DNA from: Baffinella frigidus
Lineage: Eukaryota; Cryptophyceae; Cryptomonadales; Baffinellaceae
Assembly: GCA_026770585.1 (NCBI GenBank)
Contig: MU647072.1
Span: 102,788 to 112,834 of the forward strand
Length of the DNA: 10,047 nucleotides
Direction of reading: 5' to 3'
In this document: positions 1 through 5,422 of the stretch, piece by piece
How positions within the stretch are numbered: position 1 is the stretch's first letter
Layout of the letters: every line of letters begins with the position of its first letter
The notes under the pieces: model-generated
Told to the model about the DNA's origin: nothing
Databases searched by the model: none
Seen by the model: the letters and a program-made list of their open reading frames with translations, nothing else
Translations under genes and position numbers: made by a program

Positions 1-23
1 TATATATATATATATATATATAT

Positions 24-106
<83 letters not shown>

Positions 107-112
107 TATATA
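1..112. repeat. (TA)n microsatellite
   Basis: Nearly pure TA dinucleotide repeat from the window edge, broken once by a T-run at about 22-29. It directly abuts the exon-like block that follows. Confidence 0.97.
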
Positions 113-126
113 GCGCCCGGGCGCAC

Positions 127-271
127 CAGACAGACGAGTCGAGATAGGCTGCGGCGGACCTGTGATATCCGGGAAGGAGTTGCGCGAGCCCTGGAGGAGG
201 TCCGAGTTGGAGGTGAACGAGTTCGAGTGCTCCACGATCGTGTTCAGGAAGTTCTGATTCTCCTCGATCGC
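127..271 (-). CDS. Candidate internal exon, possibly N2227/carnosine N-methyltransferase-like
   Basis: On the minus strand a 145-nt block reads AIEENQNFLNTIVE, then a Ser/Asn-rich stretch and a Pro-containing tail (PDITGPPQPIS). It has normal amino-acid composition, whereas both flanks are TA/TG repeats. It begins after a CAG (acceptor-like, preceded by a CA-rich tract) and ends at G|GTGCGC, so it would enter in phase 0 and leave in phase 1. The ENQ..L.TIV pattern recalls the segment of N2227-family methyltransferases that follows their HF..I..AF..Y motif, a motif also visible on this strand at 4114-4179. The family link is inferred by eye. There is no start codon, no methyltransferase SAM-binding motif in the window and no further exon. 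It may be a relic or one exon of a repeat-inflated gene. Confidence 0.35.
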
Positions 272-283
272 CTGCTCGCGGGG

Positions 284-382
284 TCGTGTGTGTAAGCGTG
301 TATGTGTGTGTATATATACATAATATGTATAATATATATATATATACATGTATATATACGTATATATATATATATATACCAC
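284..382. repeat. (TG)n/(TA)n compound microsatellite
   Basis: TG-rich sequence grades into TA repeats with scattered CATG/CGTA interruptions. Together with 1-112 it brackets the exon-like block at 127-271. Confidence 0.93.
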
Positions 383-385
383 ACA

Positions 386-690
386 CGGTCACGGGCCATG
401 CATAGGATATCACGGTCGATGGGGAAGGGGTCGCGGGGGTGGTGAGGAAGGCGTCACGGGCGGTACCACGCCAGGATGATCGAAACATCCACTTTTGACA
501 TCTTTCAAGGGAAACCCCTTGAATCCTTAAGTCAGCCACTTCAGATCTTACGTGGATAAGGCGTCGGTTTCCCTCAATCAATCTGGCGTGGTAAGGCATC
601 GTGTCCCCGCTAGGGAAGGCATCGCGTCCACCAGGGAAGGGATCACGTCCGTAGGGAAGACATCGTGGAAGGGGTCACGGGCCGTGCGGA
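386..690. repeat. Degenerate ~21-bp GGGAAGG(C/G)ATCACG minisatellite
   Basis: Units such as TAGGGAAGGCATCGCGTCC, AGGGAAGGGATCACGTCC and GGAAGGGGTCACGGGCCGTG recur at roughly 20-22 bp spacing before and after an inserted element (466-591). Similar units reappear at 1041-1085 and near 1567-1600, so the array once ran further. I see no gene in it. The small open frames here are by-products of the repeat. Confidence 0.7.
466..591. mobile_element. MITE-like element, CCACGCCAG termini, TA target duplication
   Basis: A 126-bp element with perfect inverted ends CCACGCCAG/CTGGCGTGG, flanked on both sides by TA (464-465 and 592-593). It interrupts the surrounding minisatellite, whose units continue on both sides. 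Inside is a small hairpin (TTCAAGGG..CCCTTGAA, about 504-523). No protein is encoded, so it is non-autonomous. Confidence 0.75.
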
Positions 691-847
691 CGTCCGTTTA
701 TCTTCGTATACGTTGTATACTTGGTGATATATGACTCTGGGTAGGTGACTCTCTCGAGCATCTTCTGCTCTCGCGTCTCCCAGAGCCCACCTCTCACCAC
801 CCTCACATATCACCCCTTCGCCAACCAACTCTGAGTCTATCATCCAT
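691..847. other. Spacer with weak foldback symmetry
   Basis: No gene is seen. GGTGATAT...ACTCTGGGTAGGTGA on the left and CCCAGAGCCCACCT...CATATCACC on the right (about 722-816) form an imperfect inverted repeat. It could be an old decayed element, but its ends are not definable. Confidence 0.3.
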
Positions 848-849
848 AC

Positions 850-1040
850 CCACACGAGAATGCTAGAGGGGCCCATCTAAAACCGATGTGCTTTTACAAG
901 TGGGCATTTGTGTAGTAAAATTCGGTGATTGGTCACGTAACTCTGCAAAATTAGCACAGTCACGAGGTTGGAATACTCTATCCTGGTACAAATATTTACA
1001 ACCCCACATGTAAATAGGCCCCTCTAGCATTCTCGAGTGG
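850..1040. mobile_element. Hairpin-core MITE, CCACACGAGAATGC termini, AC target duplication
   Basis: A 191-bp element with ~25-bp inverted ends, CCACACGAGAATGCTAGAGG and its complement ending CTCGAGTGG, flanked by AC on each side (848-849, 1041-1042). Internally it has GTGTAGTAA (910-918), then GGTCACGT (931-938) leading into an imperfect stem closed around 960, then TGGTAC and ACAACC.CACA. The same core order occurs at 1954-2103 and 3627-3842. No open frame of note. Minisatellite sequence resumes to its right. Confidence 0.85.
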
Positions 1041-1086
1041 ACGGGGATATCGCGGGCCGTGCGGAAGTTGTCACGTGTGATGCGGA

Positions 1087-1160
1087 CCCCAAACCCCAAA
1101 CCCCAAACCCCAAACACTACACCCTAAACACTACGCCCTAAACCCTACACTCGAAATCAG
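1087..1160. repeat. Interstitial telomere-like repeats (CCCCAAA, CCCTAAA)
   Basis: Four tandem CCCCAAA units (1087-1114) are followed by looser CACTACACCCTAAA-type units. The 7-bp period is that of plant/algal TTTAGGG telomeres with a variant base. The chromosome end itself is not here, as single-copy-like sequence lies on both sides. Confidence 0.8.
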
Positions 1161-1227
1161 AAACTCGAAACTCGATGTTATCGCAGCTGTGGGAGGAGTG
1201 TTTCGGAGCAATGTCGGGAGACCCTAA

Positions 1228-1566
1228 CCACGCCAGAGTCTTGGAAGGGGTCGCCAAAAGTCACTTCCTCCTCAAGGCAGTGCGTTTCAAAAGTTGCCAA
1301 CCGTATCCTGAGACGGTTAAAAAAGATTGACCTCCACGTTCCGCGCCAGGTCATAAGTTCAATTCTCGAGATCGTGTAGTAAAATGACATTTCGTTCGTG
1401 TAAAGTTGATTCTACCCGAGAAACACGCCAAAAGTGATGGGAATTGCAGCTGTTTGCCGCCGGAGTTTTAAAAATCTGTACCCCGATAAGCCATCTAAAC
1501 ACTTTTAGCGCGAACGAGTGTGTGTGAAAATCCCACTTCTGCCCTGGCGCGGACACTCTGGCGTGG
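1228..1566. mobile_element. Inverted-repeat element with CCACGCCAGAGT ends
   Basis: Perfect 12-bp inverted ends, CCACGCCAGAGT and ACTCTGGCGTGG, nearly the same as those of the element at 466-591. A second inverted pair inside (TCCGCGCCAGG at about 1340 and its complement at about 1540-1552) suggests a nested or compound element. GTGTAGTAA is present at 1374-1382, but no clear GGTCACGT hairpin follows. The flanking dinucleotides are AA and GA, so a target duplication is not evident. No gene is seen in this stretch. Confidence 0.55.
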
Positions 1567-1653
1567 GAAGGGGCCACGGTCGATACGGGGGACACTACGG
1601 TCCATCGAGTCGCTTTACGTTCGGGGGGCGCGAGGACTTCTAGCTCTGTCTGG

Positions 1654-1751
1654 AGATACGCCTAACTTCTGAAGAGACGCCTGAGAAGATACGCCTAACT
1701 TCTGAAGATGAAGCAGCTAGGCGTATCTTCATAGGCGTATTAGGCGTATCT
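1654..1751. mobile_element. AGATACGCCTA foldback insertion
   Basis: AGATACGCCTAACTTCTGAAG occurs twice in direct order (1654-1674, 1687-1707) and TAGGCGTAT three times inverted (1718-1751), giving alternative stems. It sits between the first and second parts of the host element. Target duplication is not clear. Confidence 0.6.
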
Positions 1752-1753
1752 TG

Positions 1754-1891
1754 CCACACGGTGGTCTTCGAGGCTTTCGGGACCCCCAGATTTAGCGGTA
1801 ACGTGCCCAAATTTACACTAAAAAACCCTTAAAGTTAACTACCCACAGGGTATGTTGACTTTGGATGAAAGGCCCGTAGTCCACCGTGTGG
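1754..1891. mobile_element. CCACACGGTGG inverted-repeat insertion
   Basis: The ends CCACACGGTGG(T)C and G(T)CCACCGTGTGG are inverted copies with one mismatch, enclosing 138 bp. Flanking bases are TG and TT, so a 2-bp target duplication is not exact. It abuts the preceding foldback and lies inside the same host element. No coding content. Confidence 0.5.
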
Positions 1892-1953
1892 TTAGGCTCG
1901 CCCATCTGGAGAGCCCGGGCTCTTTTCCGCCCGCCCCAAGGTTGACGGATTTG

Positions 1954-2103
1954 CATTTTAAAGTGGGCATTCGTGTAGTAACTTTCGTTAATTGGTCACG
2001 TAACTCTGCGAAATTAGCACAGTCACGAGGTTGGAATACCTTATCCTGGTACACATATTTTCAACCCCACACATAAATAGGATCCTCTAGCATTCTCGAG
2101 TGG
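1954..2103. mobile_element. Hairpin-core MITE lacking its left arm, TG target duplication
   Basis: Close copy of the element at 850-1040 over its right three quarters: GTGTAGTAA (1973-1981), GGTCACGT (1994-2001), ACAACCCCACAC... and the end CTCTAGCATTCTCGAGTGG. The left ~40 bp with the terminal repeat are missing. TG flanks both sides (1952-1953, 2104-2105). It is inserted in the host sequence GGATTTG|TACCGC, which is uninterrupted at 9790-9912 and nearly so at 2541-2679. Confidence 0.85.
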
Positions 2104-2178
2104 TGTACCGCACACCCGGCATAGCGTGTCAACCTGAGAAAAGTCGGTCAGCCCGAGTGAGGCAGAGGCAGAGGACAA

Positions 2179-2246
2179 CAGTGGAGCGGAAAACGACCCG
2201 GGCCCATCAGATGGGTGAGCCCCAAAAGACTGAGACAGAGCTAGAC
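2179..2246 (+). mobile_element. Partial CTAGCTCTG-family copy, right half
   Basis: GGAGCGGAAAACGACCCGGG through GGTGAGCCCCAAAAGACTGAGACAGAGCTAG matches the right half of the intact copy at 2541-2679, in plus orientation. It directly abuts the minus-oriented split copy, giving a head-to-head junction. The left half is absent. Confidence 0.7.
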
Positions 2247-2354
2247 ATCGCTCAGCCGTCCACATCGGCGGTGTGGCTTAGGGTTTCGGGTTTCGGGTTT
2301 CGGGTTTCGGGTTTCGTGTTCAGGGCCTAGGGTCTAGGGTTGAGACATAGCTAG
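2231..2354. repeat. Telomere-like GGGTTTC tract between 14-bp direct repeats
   Basis: TGAGACAGAGCTAG (2231-2244) and TGAGACATAGCTAG (2341-2354) bracket ~96 bp that contains about five GGGTTTC units (2278-2316) and degenerate CTAGGGT units. In the homologous sequence at 2658-2690 the motif occurs once and nothing lies between, so this is an insertion relative to that copy. Confidence 0.75.
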
Positions 2355-2415
2355 GAGGCGGGGGAAAGGCGCCTGCTTCTGGGCGGCGGCTTTCCCCGGG
2401 AGGTGGGAGAGGACT
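2355..2415 (+). repeat. Local duplicate, copy 1 (GGGCGGCGGCTTTC.CCGGGAGG)
   Basis: GAGGCGGGGG...GCCTGCTTCTGGGCGGCGG...GGGAGGTGGGAGAGGA is repeated at 2679-2736 with few changes. Both copies follow the right end of a CTAGCTCTG element, so the duplicated unit includes that element. From 2416 to 2540 I see a C10 run, GGGCCCTAGG-type palindromic words and no gene. Confidence 0.75.
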
Positions 2416-2540
2416 CGCTCATAAGACACGCCCCCCCCCCAGGATCACCATAGGGCCCTAGGCATAGGCCTACTGCAGGGTCCTAGGAGGAGGCAGTTTC
2501 TTGTGAGCGAGGTACCCCTGTAGATATCGGCTATCTGAGG

Positions 2541-2679
2541 CTACCTCTGCCTCACTCGGGTTGCCCGACTATTCATAAGTTGACATGCTGGATCCGCGGT
2601 ACAAAACCATCAACTTTTGAGCGAAAAGGACCCGGCCTCACCAGCTGGGTGAGCCCCAAAAGACTGAGACAGAGCTAGG
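2541..2679 (+). mobile_element. Intact CTAGCTCTG-family MITE
   Basis: The left end CTACCTCTGCCTCACTCGG and the right end TGAGACAGAGCTAGG are imperfect inverted copies. Inside, AAGTTGACATGCTGG and CATCAACTTTTG form a second inverted pair (GTTGA/TCAAC). At 139 bp it is the best reference copy here for the split copies at 1638-2180 and 5912-6178. Non-coding. Confidence 0.75.
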
Positions 2680-2736
2680 AGGCGGGGGGGGTTGCCTGCT
2701 TCTGGGCGGCGGCTTTCGCCGGGAGGTGGGAGAGGA
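2679..2736 (+). repeat. Local duplicate, copy 2 (GGGCGGCGGCTTTC.CCGGGAGG)
   Basis: Second copy of the unit at 2355-2415. This copy has the CTAGCTCTG element joined to it without the telomere-like insertion. Confidence 0.75.
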
Positions 2737-2754
2737 TGTTCTGGTGAGCTTCGG

Positions 2755-2956
2755 GCAGACGCGAGAAAGACGCTTCCCCCTTTCCTACAACCTGCGCACG
2801 CTCCTCGCTTTATGACGTTGATGACATTGATGACATTGATGACATTGATGACATTGATGACACCTACAGGAACGTCAGCATACAGACACGGAGGGAAGGC
2901 AGACGCGGGAAGGACGCTTCCCCTTCCCCTACGACCTGCGTTCACTCCTCGCACTC
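2755..2956. repeat. 57-bp direct repeat pair flanking a 9-bp minisatellite
   Basis: GCAGACGCGAGAAAGACGCTTCCCC...CCTGCG...CTCCTCGC (about 2755-2811) recurs at about 2900-2956 with scattered substitutions. Between them is (ATTGATGAC)n at 2812-2862, 5-6 units. Both strands stay open here because the unit is a multiple of three, giving MTL or VIN tripeptide repeats. That is expected from the repeat and is not evidence of a gene. Confidence 0.8.
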
Positions 2957-3000
2957 AGCGAGTTTTTCGCGGAATATTCCCCGCCCACGGGAACGCTCCC

Positions 3001-3092
3001 CCACTTAGCAGCCACGGGGGCCTTCACGGATACAGTCCATCTAAAGGATTTGTGCTAGAATCTTATCCTTTGCCCTAGATTCTAACCGCCCC
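3001..3092 (+). pseudogene. Coding-like dispersed repeat, copy 1 (HGYSPSK..VLESYPLP)
   Basis: The plus frame reads LHGYSPSKGFVLESYPLP then TAG. An inverted copy at 5466-5549 reads LHGYSPSKQFVLESYPLP and continues without a stop. Between HGYSPSK and PLP three of the changed codons are silent third-position changes (GTG/GTA, CCT/CCA, TTG/TTA), as expected if the ancestor was translated. I do not recognise the protein. From 3093 to 3210 there is a C-run with a GGATATCC palindrome and degenerate CCTAAAACCC words, but no gene. Confidence 0.4.
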
Positions 3093-3210
3093 CCCCCCTG
3101 GATATCCGGGGGGAAAGGAACTCAGCCGGTGCTAAGTGGATGCGAGCGTTAGTAGTGGAGCAATCGGCGAGTAACCTTAACCCACTAAAATCCTAAAACC
3201 CTACGGCCCA

Positions 3211-3370
3211 ACCACACAGCGGACTTCGAAGGGATTTCAAAAAACATAAGCGATACGACATATGACCCTACGGTATGCAATAGCGAAGGGACACAGGGGG
3301 TTTCCTACGGATAAGGCAACGGAAAGGTGGTCAGAATCCGGCAACAAATCGCTTCGCAGCCCGCTGTGTG
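3211..3370. mobile_element. CCACACAGCGG inverted-repeat element
   Basis: CCACACAGCGGACTTCGAAG at the left and CTTCGCAGCCCGCTGTGTGG at the right are inverted copies with two mismatches, 160 bp apart end to end. The CCAC/GTGG ends match the other short elements, but the flanking dinucleotides (AA, AG) do not form a clear duplication. The right-end word also recurs near 4021-4040, so this may be part of a larger repeat. Confidence 0.5.
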
Positions 3371-3562
3371 GAGTGGGCTATCCATGCGAACAGAATAAAA
3401 GAACATTTTAAAATTTGTGGGGAAATGATCACGTTTCCGTACGGATGTCCGTACGGAAACGTGATCAAATGCTGACTTTTGACGTGTTTCCTGGGCATTA
3501 ATCCAATAATTAACTTATGAATCTGTTCGCATGGATCGCCTCGTGTGGGTGTGGAGTGGGCT
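3366..3562. mobile_element. Hairpin element with perfect 20-bp central stem, flanked by 14-bp direct repeats
   Basis: ATCCATGCGAACAGA (3380-3394) is repeated inverted near 3525-3539. The centre is a perfect 20-bp stem with a 2-nt loop (3426-3467) whose base is TGATCACGT, close to the GGTCACGT base of the related elements. GTGTGGAGTGGGCT lies on each side (3366-3379, 3549-3562), as a long target duplication or a pre-existing repeat. The right arm ends GCCTCGTGTGG, like the element at 9070-9250. Confidence 0.65.
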
Positions 3563-3626
3563 TCGAAGGAAACTTTGACAGACAATCCGGTCAAAATGTC
3601 GGTCAGTAACGTCTTTGTACCGAACA

Positions 3627-3842
3627 CCACTCGAGGCTGAAAGAGGGAGTATTTTAAATGTTTTGAGGTTACAAGTCCTTTACAAGCGAAGGGGGGGAAA
3701 AGGGGGTGTAGTAATTATCACACAATAGGGGCGTTTGGTCACGTTTCTGGCGGAATTCCGCCAGCAACGTGACCACGCGTTTGACTGGTACTAAATTTAA
3801 CAACCACACAATTAAAATACTCCCTCTTCCAGTCTCGAGTGG
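3627..3842. mobile_element. Hairpin-core MITE, CCACTCGAG termini, CA target duplication
   Basis: A 216-bp element. Inverted ends of ~31 bp start CCACTCGAGGCTGAAAGAGG and carry three mismatches. Core: GTGTAGTAA (3706-3714), then TGGTCACGTT opening a 40-bp palindrome with one mismatched pair (3736-3775), then TGGTAC and ACAACCACACA. CA flanks both sides (3625-3626, 3843-3844). The homologous sequence at about 4068-4095 lacks the element and has a single CA, which fixes both boundaries. No protein is encoded. Confidence 0.92.
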
Positions 3843-3869
3843 CAGTTCCTAATTATTGGGGACGAGGAC

Positions 3870-3913
3870 CTGTAATGCGTGCTTGTCGAAGTAGAGGACC
3901 GCCTGGATGATGT
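3870..3913 (-). pseudogene. Truncated copy of the 66-nt exon-like block
   Basis: The minus strand reads DIIQAVLYFDKHALQ then CAG|GTCCTC. It aligns with the last 15 codons of the block at 4114-4179. Its upstream part has been replaced by a tRNA-like sequence. It lies just beyond the right flank of the MITE at 3627-3842. Confidence 0.45.
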
Positions 3914-3924
3914 CCCACCCCACC

Positions 3925-3968
3925 CCGTCCGCCAGCGATCCAGCCCTCTACCAACTAAGCTAGCGGGG
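3925..3968 (-). other. tRNA 5'-half-like sequence with A-box
   Basis: On the minus strand TAGCTTAGTTGG matches the pol III A-box pattern TRGCNNARYNGG, followed by TAGAGGGCTGGATCG as in a D-arm and the start of an anticodon arm. No T-arm or B-box (GGTTCGANTCC) follows, and the D-stem has weak pairs. It is a tRNA relic or a SINE-like head, not a working tRNA gene. Confidence 0.4.
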
Positions 3969-4018
3969 GGCGAATTTTGACCACCATCCAAATAACGGTC
4001 AAACGAACGCTCGCCCGG

Positions 4019-4113
4019 GCTTCGCAGAACCGCTGTGTGGTTGGGGTTTGGTTCAACAGGTCGGTTAATAACGTCTTTGTACGGAACAGTTCCTAATTAT
4101 CGGGGAAGAGGAC
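4019..4113. repeat. Uninterrupted paralogue of the 3343-3870 target sequence
   Basis: GGGCTTCGCAG..CCGCTGTGTGG, GGTCGGTTAATAACGTCTTTGTACGGAACAGTTCCTAATTAT and AGAGGACCTGTAATGCG follow without the insertions present in the other copy. It serves as an empty-site reference for 3627-3842. On the minus strand it carries an in-frame TAG just past the exon-like block, in keeping with it being non-coding downstream of a splice donor. Confidence 0.75.
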
Positions 4114-4179
4114 CTGTAATGCGTGCTTGTCGTAGAAGAGGAACGCCTTGATGATGCTCTCAAAGTGCGCCCGCTCCGC
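4114..4179 (-). CDS. 66-nt exon-like block, N2227-like motif RAHFESIIKAFLFYD
   Basis: On the minus strand GTGCAG|GCG opens and CATTACAG|GTCCTC closes a 22-codon block, phase 0 at both ends. Its residues AERAHFESIIKAFLFYD, then KHALQ, match the general pattern (E)R.HF..II.AF..Y near the start of N2227-family proteins such as carnosine N-methyltransferase, which methylate carnosine in a SAM-dependent reaction. The family link is by eye only. Partial copies occur at 3870-3913, 4279-4314 and 4371-4544. No flanking exon could be assigned nearby. The next plausible homologous piece downstream on this strand is at 127-271. It could be a single surviving exon of an inflated or broken gene, or a captured exon spread by the local repeat. 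Confidence 0.4.
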
Positions 4180-4278
4180 CTGCACCCCCAGAATAGTCCA
4201 CTTCAGAATAGTCCACTTCAGAACCCAGAATAGTCCACTTCAGAACCCAGAATAGTCCACCTCAGAATAGTCCACTTT

Positions 4279-4314
4279 CGCCTTGATGATGCTCTCGAAG
4301 TGTGCCCGCACCGC
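4279..4314 (-). pseudogene. Partial copy of exon-like block (AVRAHFESIIKA)
   Basis: The minus strand reads AVRAHFESIIKA directly after GTGCAG, then runs into 15-bp minisatellite units. Only the first 12 codons of the 4114-4179 block are present, with silent changes (GCG/GCA, TTT/TTC) and one E to V change. Confidence 0.45.
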
Positions 4315-4332
4315 CTGCACCCCCAGAATAGT

Positions 4333-4380
4333 CTCCACCGTTAACTTAAGTTAACCACCGTTAACTTGAGTTAACGGAGG
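4333..4380. repeat. Nested palindromes GTTAACTTAAGTTAAC / GTTAACTTGAGTTAAC
   Basis: A perfect 16-bp palindrome (4340-4355) and a near-identical one (4360-4375) are arranged in tandem, enclosed by CTCCACC/GGAGG. The whole 48-bp segment can fold back on itself. Confidence 0.8.
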
Positions 4381-4544
4381 TGCCACTTTTGCTTTGAGAC
4401 GTTCCACTCTTGACTTTTGTCTCGGTGGGCAGCGCTCTTGAACTTGCTTCTTTGAAGTGAGTTAAGCTCAGAAACGGCTCCAAGCCCCAGGCAAATCTGA
4501 GGGAGAATCGCCTCGACGATGCTCTCGAAGTGCGCCCGCTTCGC
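4371..4544 (-). pseudogene. Diverged copy of exon-like block with extended open frame
   Basis: After GTTGCAG the minus strand reads AKRAHFESIVEAILPQ and stays open for 57 codons through SLQRSKFKS and KWHLR to TAA. The first 11 residues match the 4114-4179 block. The rest does not, so the copy diverges or reads through where the donor should be. SLQRSKF-like peptides recur at about 4885-4910 within the array, which shows that the tail is repeat sequence. Confidence 0.35.
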
Positions 4545-5260
4545 CTGCAACCCCAGAATAGTCCACTTCAGAATAGTCCACTTCAGAACTTGCTTCTTTG
4601 AAGTAAAAAATGCAAGGAACTTAAGCCCCAGAATAGTCCACTTCAGAATAGTCCACTTCAGAAGAGTCCGCTTCAGAATAGTCCACTTCAGAATAGTCCA
4701 CTTCAATAGGGCACCGGCCTACATTCAAGACACTTAGACCTACATTCAAGGCACTTAAGCCTATGGTGTTGACTATGACAGGGCCCCAGGCCCGGATTTC
4801 TCGTAGGGAGTGCTACGGCCTACCGCTCCGCCTGCACCCCCAGAATAGTCCACTTCAGAACCCAGAATAGTCCACTTCAGAACTTGCTTCTTTGAAAGTG
4901 AGAAATTGCTTCCAGAGTGTCCTCCGCCTGCACCCCCAGAAAAGTCCACTTCAGAACTTGATTCTTATGAACTAAGAAATTCAAGGCACTTGAGCCTACG
5001 GTATTGACTACGTTGAACCGTAGCATTCTAAGAGAAACCCAGGCTCCGCCTGCACTTCCAGAATAGTCCACTTCAGAACTTGCTTCTTCGAAATTCACAA
5101 AGTTCTTCCAGGGTGTTTCTTTTCAGAAATTGAGAGCTTGGATAATTTGTTGTTCCAGAGTGTTTCACTTGAGAAATTGTTAGCTTGGACAAATCTTTAT
5201 CCCAGAGTGTTTCACTTCAGAAATTGCTTCTTTGTATACTGAGTAGATCGCTGCTGACTT

Positions 5261-5419
5261 AGTAGCGTGTTATCCAAGTAGAGAGTTGACTAATACATTT
5301 CAGCTGTCCCTGATAAAAACAGAGTGTTGACTAAATAGACGTGTTTGTGGTTCTAGTGAATGTGAACTGAGTAGAGTTGTTGCTGGTACTATGCCTGCCC
5401 AGTTTAGTGATCGACCAAC
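5261..5419. other. Degenerate AT-rich spacer with GTTGACTA words
   Basis: GAGTGTTGACTAA, GAGAGTTGACTAAT and TGAGTAGAGTTG-type words recur at loose spacing, probably decayed continuation of the array to the left. No gene or clear element is seen. Confidence 0.4.
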
Positions 5420-5422
5420 TTA

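Larger units (their letters stand above)
1638..2180 (-). mobile_element. CTAGCTCTG-family element split by three insertions
   Basis: Three separated pieces, read in order, rebuild one minus-oriented copy of the ~140-bp element seen intact at 2541-2679. They are TTCTAGCTCTGTCT (about 1637-1650), the block GGCTCGCCCATCTGG to GTTGACGGATTTG (about 1892-1953), and TACCGC...AGTGAGGCAGAGG (2106-2177). The gaps hold an AGATACGCC foldback, a CCACACGG element and a hairpin-core MITE. The third junction is precise: the uninterrupted copy at 9790-9912 carries the joined sequence on the opposite strand. The element is non-coding and non-autonomous. Confidence 0.75.
4180..5260. repeat. Composite array: 15-bp AGAATAGTCCACTTC units, GTGCAG junctions, TTGCTTCTTTGAAGTG linkers
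   Basis: About 17 copies of AGAATAGTCCACTTC occur in clusters at about 4191-4278, 4323, 4553-4588, 4629-4706, 4841-4880, 4936 and 5058. They alternate with CCGCCTGCACCCCC, with CAGAACTTGCTTCTTTGAAGTGAG and with TTCAAGGCACTTAAGCCTA..GGT.TTGACTA linkers. On the minus strand one frame reads KWTIL pentapeptides and on the plus RIVHF. These open frames follow from the 15-bp period and I do not call them genes. The array runs up to the acceptor side of the exon-like block at 4114-4179, so it probably grew from that intron. Between 5090 and 5260 the units decay to CAGAGTGTTTCACTTNAGAAATTG. Confidence 0.85.

Noticed and set aside
1087-1160. Chromosome end
   Set aside because: The telomere-like units are degenerate, few in number and flanked by unrelated sequence on both sides.
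2610-3078. Opposed 114- and 128-codon frames over the 9-bp tract
   Set aside because: Both strands are open because the repeat unit is a multiple of three. Only the HGYSPSK segment at the end shows independent support.
3331-3630. 99-codon minus-strand frame
   Set aside because: It runs straight through the perfect central hairpin and both arms of a non-coding insertion.
3925-3968. Functional tRNA gene on the minus strand
   Set aside because: Only the A-box and D-arm region is present. The anticodon arm does not close in the normal spacing, and there is no T-arm or B-box.
4371-4737. Open frames of KWTIL or RIVHF pentapeptide repeats as repeat proteins
   Set aside because: Both strands stay open because the minisatellite period is 15 bp. 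The units vary in spacing and the frames stop at array edges.
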